Below are positions 1 to 6,104 of a DNA stretch of 12,022 nt, piece after piece. The position numbers and the translations under genes were made by a program. The stretch's first letter is position 1; each line of letters begins with the position of its first letter. The notes under the pieces were generated by a model, which had not been told where the DNA came from, made no database searches, and saw only the letters and a program-made list of their open reading frames with translations. Origin of the DNA: DASVEE01 sp036399695 (GTDB lineage Bacteria; Acidobacteriota; Thermoanaerobaculia; Gp7-AA8); the NCBI GenBank assembly GCA_036399695.1, contig DASWMP010000142.1:1-12022 (forward strand), read 5' to 3'.

Positions 1-24
1 TGAGGCAGCGGTTCGGGGTTTTCC

Positions 25-108
25 ACTGCCAACCGCCAACTGCCAACCGCCAACTGCCAACTGCCAACCGCCAACTGCCAACTGCCAACCGCCAACTGCC
101 AACCCGCC
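25..108. repeat. Heptamer tandem array (AAYYGCC units)
   Basis: Eleven consecutive 7-bp units alternate between AACTGCC and AACCGCC, the first being partial at the left end and a slightly degenerate eight-base unit closing the array. The two variants follow a higher-order order (C-T, C-T-T, C-T-T, C-T), giving 14- and 21-bp superunits. The array abuts the stop codon of the minus-strand YbaK-type gene. It has the same C/A-rich polarity as the right arms of the three inverted elements further along. It is therefore probably the right arm of a fourth element whose left arm lies outside the window (inference). Confidence 0.9.
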
Positions 109-603
109 TCACCGCGGAACCGCGATCTCCGCCACGCTCACGTTCGGCAGCTTCAGGATCTCCTGCGGCTCCACCCTGATCTTGCTGGAGCGGTTGCCGC
201 CGCCGAGGATCACGCGGGGGCGCTCCATGACCAGGTGATCCACGTAGACCGGGACCTCGGGCGGCAGGCCGACGATGGTCACGCCTCCGATCATCATGCC
301 GGTGAGCTCCGCGGTCTCCTCGGCAGACGCGAATGAGAGTCGTTTGATGCCGGTGATCGCGGCGACGCGTTTGTTGACGTCGAGCTTCGTGTCGGCGCGG
401 ACCAGGCAGGCCACGTAGGTGCGTGGCGTGGTTTTGAGAGCGACGAGGATGGCGTTGCAGGCTTCGTCGGGGGAGATGCCGTAGTGGGCGCAGAACTCGG
501 CGGTGTCGGCCAGGTGGGGCTCGCAGGCGAGTACCTCATATTGCACCCCGTGCAAGGTGAGGGCTTCGCGGACACGCTCGTGCAGGATCTGGGGGTCGCT
601 CAT
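109..603 (-). CDS. YbaK/EbsC (aminoacyl-tRNA deacylase-type) family protein
   Basis: This is a 164-residue protein of the YbaK/ProX fold, whose characterised members hydrolyse mischarged aminoacyl-tRNA (for example Cys-tRNA-Pro) in the cytosol. Visible features are the N-terminal helix and strand (residues 1-27), the central segment with the candidate catalytic lysine in AILVALK (K57), the DTKLDVNK segment (71-78), the glycine-rich IGGVTI loop (105-110) and GGGNRSSKI (134-142), the usual C-terminal substrate-pocket motif. The length is normal for a free-standing YbaK protein. The start is uncertain: in-frame ATGs lie at 603, 612 and 645, and none has a clear Shine-Dalgarno. I chose 603 because homology-like sequence begins there and the longer starts add an odd Cys-rich leader running into the divergent promoter region. 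It is divergent from the hemerythrin-like gene. The substrate specificity (Cys, Ala or other) cannot be read from the sequence. Confidence 0.82.
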   Translation of the reverse strand: MSDPQILHERVREALTLHGVQYEVLACEPHLADTAEFCAHYGISPDEACNAILVALKTTPRTYVACLVRADTKLDVNKRVAAITGIKRLSFASAEETAELTGMMIGGVTIVGLPPEVPVYVDHLVMERPRVILGGGNRSSKIRVEPQEILKLPNVSVAEIAVPR

Positions 604-674
604 GGTTGCCATGTATATCGCACAACATGGGCACGGCTCACGCATTGTTGGAACGTGTAAAAAGGAGAAGGCAC
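604..674. promoter_or_regulatory. Divergent intergenic region with RBS for the hemerythrin-like gene
   Basis: This 71-bp gap between the divergent YbaK-type and hemerythrin-like genes must hold both promoters if starts 603 and 675 are right. A strong Shine-Dalgarno AAAGGAG at 661-667 sits 7 nt before ATG 675 and fixes that start. I cannot identify -35/-10 boxes with confidence. Confidence 0.4.
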
Positions 675-1271
675 ATGCCCAATGTTCTGACCATGTTGAA
701 ATCGGATCACGCGACGATCAAGCGCCTCACGCGTGAGCTGAGCGAGCTCGAAGGAAACAGCGCCACGACGATCAAGCGCCGCGAGACGCTGGTGAACGAC
801 ATCGAGCGCGAAGTGAAGATGCACGCGCAGAGCGAAGAGGAAGTGTTCTACCCCGCGTTCAAGACGGCCGTGAACCGCCAGAAGAACGAGGAAGCGGAGC
901 ACATGTTCTACGAGGCAGCCGAAGAGCACCACGTCGTCGACATGGTGCTGCCGGCGCTGAAAGCCGCGAACCCGAAGTCACACGAGTTCCAGGCGAAGGC
1001 GAAGGTCCTCAAGGAGCTGCTCGAGCACCACATTAAAGAAGAAGAGACGCAGATGTTCGCGCAGGCCCGCGAGATGTTCAGCGAGGAGCAGCTCCGCGAG
1101 CTCGGCGACCTGATGCAGGCCCGCAAGGACTCGGTGCAGGCGATGTGGGACAACCCGCTGCTCCGCCCGGTCAAGAAGCTCCAGAGCGCCGCGCACAAGC
1201 TGATGCCGACGAAGGTGAAGACGGCGAAAGCGAACGCGATCGCCAAGGGAATGGAAGCCGCCGGACGGTAG
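675..1271 (+). CDS. Hemerythrin HHE cation-binding domain protein
   Basis: A 198-residue, almost wholly helical cytosolic protein. The hemerythrin-like four-helix bundle (about residues 4-135) has candidate di-iron ligands at the expected places: H12 in KSDH, H50 and E54 in HAQSEEE, H85/H86 in EEHH, and H118/H119 with E122-E124 in EHHIKEEE. Family members bind O2 or NO, or act in iron or oxidative-stress handling; which applies here cannot be read off. A basic Lys/Ala-rich tail (about 165-198) extends beyond the bundle and may be unstructured. ATG 675 is chosen because AAAGGAG lies 7 nt upstream; the frame is open further upstream, but those starts have no ribosome site. The gene is monocistronic and ends at a strong terminator. 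It shares its upstream region with the divergent YbaK-type gene. Confidence 0.9.
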   Translation: MPNVLTMLKSDHATIKRLTRELSELEGNSATTIKRRETLVNDIEREVKMHAQSEEEVFYPAFKTAVNRQKNEEAEHMFYEAAEEHHVVDMVLPALKAANPKSHEFQAKAKVLKELLEHHIKEEETQMFAQAREMFSEEQLRELGDLMQARKDSVQAMWDNPLLRPVKKLQSAAHKLMPTKVKTAKANAIAKGMEAAGR

Positions 1272-1293
1272 TCGGGCGATTTTCGATTTCAGG

Positions 1294-1320
1294 GGGGCCG
1301 GCGCGAGCCGGCCCCTTTGT
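1294..1320 (+). terminator. Rho-independent terminator after hemerythrin-like gene
   Basis: A perfect 9-bp GC stem, GGGGCCGGC (1294-1302) with GCCGGCCCC (1307-1315), is closed by a GCGA (GNRA) tetraloop and followed by TTTGTT. It starts 22 bp after the stop codon. It lies between convergent genes. On the minus strand the stem is not followed by a T-run, so it is a convincing terminator only for the plus strand. Confidence 0.85.
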
Positions 1321-1327
1321 TGCTCGC

Positions 1328-1600
1328 CTACGTTGACCGCGCGGTGCGGGCGGCGGGTTTGGTCTGGGCGGCAGACACCCGCGGCTTCATCTCCATCGCG
1401 CGGGGGATCCAGCGGCCGCTCAGGGGGTCTTTCTCGAAGCGACGACGCACTTCCAGCCAGGCGTGGCTCTGAGCCTCGTGGAAGTTGCTGGCGCCCCGGG
1501 TCCACTCCTCGTTGAACGCGTCGCGGTAGACGTGGAGGGCGGGCTCGGGCAGGTTGATCTGGCAGACGAACGGCAGGTCGTCGATCGACTGGTAGAACAC
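1328..1600 (-). CDS. ChaB-like small protein
   Basis: A 90-residue protein matching the ChaB pattern: an N-terminal YQSIDDLP (3-10), a LPEPALHVYRDAFNEEW helix (18-33), then a helix HEAQSHAWLEVRRRFEKD (41-58). ChaB is named as a regulator of cation transport in enterobacteria, but the biochemical role of the wider family is poorly defined. Here the protein carries a Lys/Arg/Thr/Ala-rich low-complexity tail (about 68-90) beyond the normal domain. Start: GTG at 1600, preceded by an AGAGGAAAG ribosome site. It begins 12 bp after the stop of the inositol-phosphate synthase gene on the same strand, so the two are very likely co-transcribed. The start codon is non-ATG but well supported by the spacing. 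Confidence 0.75.
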   Translation of the reverse strand: MFYQSIDDLPFVCQINLPEPALHVYRDAFNEEWTRGASNFHEAQSHAWLEVRRRFEKDPLSGRWIPRAMEMKPRVSAAQTKPAARTARST

Positions 1601-1612
1601 TCTTTCCTCTTT

Positions 1613-2926
<1,314 letters not shown>

Positions 2927-2982
2927 AATGGCTGAGTCGCAGCAAAACGCGGGCCACGCGTTTGCATGGGGCGTAAAGGCTG

Positions 2983-3070
2983 TTTTTGGTTTTTGGTTTT
3001 CGGTTGTTGGTGCTGGCGCTGTGCCGCACGCGTCGTATCCCACCAATAACCAAAAACAAACAACCGAAAA
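2983..3070. repeat. Inverted heptamer element A (TTNTTGG arm / CCAANAA arm)
   Basis: Left arm 2983-3010 is four 7-bp units of form TTNTYGG. A 32-bp GC-rich core (3011-3042) follows. Right arm 3043-3070 is four units of the complementary form CCRANAA. The arms are imperfectly complementary and could form a long AT-rich hairpin. The element fills most of the 166-bp gap between the divergent inositol-phosphate synthase and HD-protein genes, and therefore lies in the likely promoter zone of both. Confidence 0.88.
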
Positions 3071-3092
3071 CGAATCCCGTCCGGAGGTACAA

Positions 3093-3986
3093 ATGCTCGA
3101 ACAACTCACCGTCCTCTACCCGCGCGAGCAGTGGCAGGAACAGGCTCGGGGGAAGCTGTCGGCCTGGCTGGCGGCGGAGTTTCCGTCCATCTTCGTGGGG
3201 TTCGACAGTGCGCCGGCGGGGGCGTCCGCGGCGCTGGTGGCGTCGGAGTGGGACCGGCCGGACTTCGATACGTGGCGGTTCGACTGCGACGTGGACGAGA
3301 TGGCGTCGAAAGACGCTTTCACGTTACTGATTGCCGATGACCGTGGCGAGCAGTCGCAGTTCCCGCTCGAGGTGCTGAACCGGGTGCAGCGGCACATCGA
3401 CCGGCGCAACCGGCATTCGCAGGGGCAGCTCTTCGATCGCGTGCTGCGCCGGCATCGCAAGCTGCACGATCTTTCGAAGCCGCTGGTGCGGGCCGATTAC
3501 AACCATGCCCTGGACGTCTGGCAGTGGGTCTTGCGGCTCGACGCGAACGCTTCGGCCGCGCTGCAGCTCGCGGCGCTGTTTCACGACGTCGAACGGCTCG
3601 CGTCCGAGGCTGATGAGCGGGTAGAGCATCTGGCGGCGGACTACCAGTCGTTCAAGGATGCGCATGCGCGGCGTGGCGGCGAGATCACGGCCTCGGTGCT
3701 CGCGGAAGCAGGCGTGCCGGAGGCGATGCGCAGCCGCGTCGCCGAGCTCGTGGCCATCCACGAGCACCAGTCCGACGACGCGGAAGTCGCGCTGCTCAAC
3801 GACGCCGACGCCCTCTCCTTCTTCTCGCTCAACTCCAACGGCTACGCCGACTACTTCGGTCCGGAGCAGACGCGGAAGAAGGTGGCCTACACGTTGAATC
3901 GCATGCGCGGCGGTGCCCGCAAGCGCCTGGATACGATCCATCTGCGAAGCGATGTGGCCCAGGCGGTGGCCGCAGAGCGAGCGTGA
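3093..3986 (+). CDS. HD-domain protein (putative metal-dependent phosphohydrolase), substrate unknown
   Basis: A 297-residue soluble protein. Residues 1-100 form an alpha/beta region I do not recognise. The C-terminal half is helical and has the HD-superfamily metal-ligand pattern in order: H138 (YNHAL), H164-D165 (LFHDVERL), H223/H225 (AIHEH) and D237/D239 (NDADAL). This pattern is known from metal-dependent phosphohydrolases. The layout also recalls the DUF4202-type HD proteins, but I cannot confirm membership. The start at 3093 is fixed by GGAGG (3083-3087) 5 nt upstream. The frame is open for 143 codons further upstream, but that extension crosses the inverted element and antisense synthase sequence, so it is rejected. 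It is divergent from the inositol-phosphate synthase gene, so a link with inositol phosphates is possible but purely contextual. Confidence 0.8.
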   Translation: MLEQLTVLYPREQWQEQARGKLSAWLAAEFPSIFVGFDSAPAGASAALVASEWDRPDFDTWRFDCDVDEMASKDAFTLLIADDRGEQSQFPLEVLNRVQRHIDRRNRHSQGQLFDRVLRRHRKLHDLSKPLVRADYNHALDVWQWVLRLDANASAALQLAALFHDVERLASEADERVEHLAADYQSFKDAHARRGGEITASVLAEAGVPEAMRSRVAELVAIHEHQSDDAEVALLNDADALSFFSLNSNGYADYFGPEQTRKKVAYTLNRMRGGARKRLDTIHLRSDVAQAVAAERA

Positions 3987-3996
3987 AGGGGGGCAG

Positions 3997-4100
3997 TTTC
4001 TGGTTGTTGGTTGTTGGTTGTTGGTTTTTGGTGCTGCGCCCGGCGAGACCTCTCGTGCAGCGGAGCACCAAAAACCAACAACCAAAAACCAGAAACCAGT
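3997..4100. repeat. Inverted heptamer element B (TTGTTGG arm / CCAANAA arm)
   Basis: Left arm 3997-4031 is five 7-bp units (TTTCTGG outermost, three TTGTTGG, TTTTTGG innermost). The core is 4032-4067, which itself has GCTGC/GCAGC flanks. Right arm 4068-4095 is four units (CCAAAAA innermost, CCAGAAA outermost), plus a trailing CCAGT. The innermost and outermost units of the two arms are exact reverse complements, so the arms correspond unit by unit except for one extra unit on the left. It lies between the HD-protein gene and the methyltransferase gene; no T-run follows, so it is not a canonical terminator. Confidence 0.9.
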
Positions 4101-4124
4101 GCCCACAACGAGCGATGAAGCAAC

Positions 4125-4155
4125 ACGAGTACACGAGTACAGGAGTACAGGAATG
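4125..4155 (+). repeat. Octamer tandem repeat containing the methyltransferase RBS
   Basis: ACGAGTAC occurs at 4125-4132 and 4133-4140. A one-base variant AGGAGTAC follows at 4141-4148, then a partial AGGAATG at 4149-4155 that ends in the start codon. The third copy supplies the Shine-Dalgarno AGGAG (4141-4145), 7 nt from ATG 4153. The ribosome site therefore appears to be built from a diverged repeat copy. Confidence 0.75.
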
Positions 4156-4887
4156 AATCTGTCGACCGATGAGATAGAGCAGCGCGTCCGGTCCCTCGGC
4201 CAGTGGTTCCACAATCTCGATCTGCGCGGCGTGAAGACGGCGCCGGATCATTTCCTCGGCGATTACCCGAACATCAAGTGGCAGCTCTTCGCCCATGCGA
4301 TTCCCGAGGACCTGACCGGCAAGTCGGTGCTCGACGTCGGGTGCAATGCGGGGTTCTACTCGATCGAGATGAAGAAGCGGGGGGCGGCGCGCGTCGTGGC
4401 CATCGACAGCGACGACATCTATCTCGAGCAGGGACGCTTCGCCGCGCAGGTCTGCGGCTACCCGGACATCGAGTTCAGGAACATGTCGGTGTACGACGTC
4501 GGCAAGCTCGGCGAGCGCTTCGACGTCGTCATCTTCATGGGCGTGCTCTATCACCTGCGCCATCCGCTGCTGGCGCTCGACACGCTCTACGAGAGCGTCG
4601 TCGACGACATGCTGATCTTCCAGAGCATGCAGCGCGGCAGCAGAGAAGTGGCGCACGTCGAGGAGAACTATCCCTTCTGGGAGACGTCGATCTTCGATCA
4701 GGAAGGCTATCCGCTGATGTACTTCGTGGAGCAGCGCTACTCGAACGATCCGACGAACTGGTGGATCCCGAACCGGGCCTGCGTCGAGGGGATGCTCCGC
4801 AGCGCGGGGTTCCGGATCGAAGCGCACCCGGAGGACGAGGTCTACATCTGCCGCCGCGGCGAACGGCCGACGTTTGGAGACGCATAA
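4153..4887 (+). CDS. Class I SAM-dependent methyltransferase, CmoB-like (TIGR04290-type)
   Basis: A 244-residue cytosolic Rossmann-fold methyltransferase. Motif I is VLDVGCNAGFYS (59-70), the acidic ribose-binding residue is in VAIDSDD (D85), and the motif IV/post region is FMGVLYHLRHPLLAL (128-142). The C-terminal half, with a TNWWIPN motif (201-207) and an RSAGF segment (216-220), resembles the CmoB/DUF1698 group. The length is shorter than true CmoB (about 320), which fits the CmoB-like family NCBI calls TIGR04290 (from memory, not searched). The substrate is unknown. The start at 4153 has AGGAG 7 nt upstream. The downstream glycoside hydrolase begins 3 bp after the stop and in the same frame, so the two are almost certainly co-expressed; this suggests a sugar-linked substrate rather than tRNA (inference). 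Confidence 0.88.
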   Translation: MNLSTDEIEQRVRSLGQWFHNLDLRGVKTAPDHFLGDYPNIKWQLFAHAIPEDLTGKSVLDVGCNAGFYSIEMKKRGAARVVAIDSDDIYLEQGRFAAQVCGYPDIEFRNMSVYDVGKLGERFDVVIFMGVLYHLRHPLLALDTLYESVVDDMLIFQSMQRGSREVAHVEENYPFWETSIFDQEGYPLMYFVEQRYSNDPTNWWIPNRACVEGMLRSAGFRIEAHPEDEVYICRRGERPTFGDA

Positions 4888-4890
4888 CGA

Positions 4891-5778
4891 ATGGCTGTCG
4901 AAGCGGTAATGCTGTGGAACGAACCCAACAATCTTTCACACTGGGACTTCGAGATGGATCCGGAGTGGAAGATCTTCTCCGAGATGATGTCGCTCGCCGC
5001 GCAGGCGGTGAAAGGAGTCAACGCCTCGCTGCCCCGCGTTCTCGGCGGGATCTCGCCGATCGACCCCCGCTTCATCACCCGGATGAAAGAGCAGGGGGTG
5101 CTGGAGCATCTGGACGTCGTGGCGGTGCATGGCTTCCCGCTGGACTGGAACCACTGGCAGATCCAGGAGTGGCCGGACAAGCTGCAGGAGATCCGGGACG
5201 TGACGGACCTGCCGATCTGGATCAGTGAGGTCGGCGTCTCGACGTTCGGCGCCGAGGAGGTGCAGCTCTTCGGGTTGAAACGGACGATGGAGCTGGTGCT
5301 GTCTCAGGTGCCGCGCGTGCACTGGTACTCGCTGTACGACCTGCCGAAAGCGTGGCCGGCGACGACGCGGCATCGCGAGGCGGAGGGCTCGTCCTACTAC
5401 CGGCACTTCTACATGGGCGTCCTCCGCGAGGACGGCACGCCGAAGCTGGCGCTCGAAGCGCTGCGCGAGTACACGCCGGAGCTGGGCATCTGCCAGTGGT
5501 TCCACTACGAGGACCATCGCCTGGACGACGCCGTGGCCTGGATGCGCCGCCTCGGGGTGAAGAAGCTGCGCACGGGCCTGAGCTGGGCCGATCACCACCG
5601 CCCGAACGCGCTGGAGTGGTTCGACCGGCAGATGAAGGCGCTGGAGGAGTTCGACGTGACGGTGACGTACTGCTTCACCCCCGGCTCGCGCGGCCTCCGC
5701 GACCACTACACCTCACCACCGCAGAGGGTGGAGGAGTTCGCGGAGTTCTGCGCGGAGATGACGCGGCGGTACGCGTAG
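4891..5778 (+). CDS. Glycoside hydrolase clan A-like TIM barrel, apparently circularly permuted
   Basis: A 295-residue protein with no signal peptide. The N-terminus opens directly with the clan A acid/base motif LWNEPNN (8-14, E11). Strand-like segments follow: RVLGGISP (49-56), VVAVHGFP (76-83), IWISEVGVS with candidate nucleophile E113 (109-117), and HWYSLYDL (144-151). Only then come three more barrel strands: LGICQWFHYED (198-208), LRTGLSWAD (226-234) and VTVTYCFTP (256-264), with a closing helix ending RRYA. In a normal clan A barrel these last three precede NEP, so all eight strands are present but the order is 4-5-6-7-8-1-2-3. The frame cannot extend upstream because the in-frame methyltransferase stop lies 3 bp before the ATG. 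GGAG at 4876-4879 (11 nt) is a plausible ribosome site. The substrate is unknown; linear relatives are often labelled beta-xylosidase. Confidence 0.82.
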   Translation: MAVEAVMLWNEPNNLSHWDFEMDPEWKIFSEMMSLAAQAVKGVNASLPRVLGGISPIDPRFITRMKEQGVLEHLDVVAVHGFPLDWNHWQIQEWPDKLQEIRDVTDLPIWISEVGVSTFGAEEVQLFGLKRTMELVLSQVPRVHWYSLYDLPKAWPATTRHREAEGSSYYRHFYMGVLREDGTPKLALEALREYTPELGICQWFHYEDHRLDDAVAWMRRLGVKKLRTGLSWADHHRPNALEWFDRQMKALEEFDVTVTYCFTPGSRGLRDHYTSPPQRVEEFAEFCAEMTRRYA

Positions 5779-5782
5779 GGGA

Positions 5783-5950
5783 GTTGGGCGGTTGGCGGTT
5801 GGGCGGTTGGGCGGTGGGATGTAGGGCAGACACTCTTGTCTGCCGGGTTCCCTGGTCCACGGACAGACAGGAGTGTCTGTCCTACATGTGTCTGTCCGAC
5901 ATTGGCCACCGCCCAACCGCCCAACCGCCAACTGCCCAACCCTTCCCACC
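5783..5950. repeat. Inverted 7/8-mer element C with REP-like core
   Basis: Left arm 5783-5819 is built of TTGGGCGG/TTGGCGG units. Right arm 5906-5950 is built of the complementary CCGCCCAA/CCGCCAA units. The core 5820-5905 carries two hairpins that are inverted copies of each other. The element begins 4 bp after the glycoside hydrolase stop and is the GC-rich counterpart of elements A and B. The unit type matches the array at the left edge of the window. Confidence 0.9.
5820..5886. repeat. Paired REP-like palindromes in inverted orientation
   Basis: Hairpin 1 is GGCAGACA-CTCT-TGTCTGCC (5825-5844) and hairpin 2 is GGACAGACA-GGAG-TGTCTGTCC (5861-5882). Each has a 4-base loop and a perfect 8-9 bp stem. 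Extended to TGTAGG at 5820 and CCTACA at 5886, the two are near-exact reverse complements with 16 bp between them, a BIME-like arrangement. A degenerate third copy (TGTCTGTCCGACA) lies at 5888-5900. No RAYT transposase is present in the window. Confidence 0.8.
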
Positions 5951-6104
5951 CGTTCAATTTCTGCACGGTTGTTCAGCTCTCGCACGCTAGGGCATTTCTT
6001 ACGTCAGTAACTAAGTCGTTTCCTCACGGCCACTTGCCTCTTTTGCACGGCGTGGCGTCACCATTGCGGATTGGATCGGCGGGTCCGAAAGGGTACGCAA
6101 TCCA
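5951..6104 (+). promoter_or_regulatory. Leader region upstream of the hybrid kinase operon
   Basis: These 154 bp have no coding signal and must hold the promoter of the four-gene phosphorelay operon. I cannot assign -35/-10 boxes. Near the start codon, ATTGCG (6063-6068) can pair with CGCAAT (6096-6101), or alternatively ATTGGAT (6070-6076) with ATCCAAT (6100-6106). The second pairing would cover the first two bases of ATG 6105 and place the weak ribosome site AAAGGG (6088-6093) in the loop. The two pairings share bases and exclude each other. Confidence 0.35.

Noticed and set aside
25..108. CRISPR array
   Set aside because: Units are contiguous 7-mers without spacers, and no cas genes are nearby.
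2927..3109. N-terminal extension of the inositol-phosphate synthase frame by 61 residues
   Set aside because: It would be translated from the inverted heptamer element and the divergent promoter region, overlaps the start of the HD-protein gene, and does not resemble the family N-terminus.
3093..3986. Myo-inositol oxygenase, given the HD fold and the neighbouring inositol-phosphate synthase
   Set aside because: No sequence resemblance beyond the generic HD ligands is visible.
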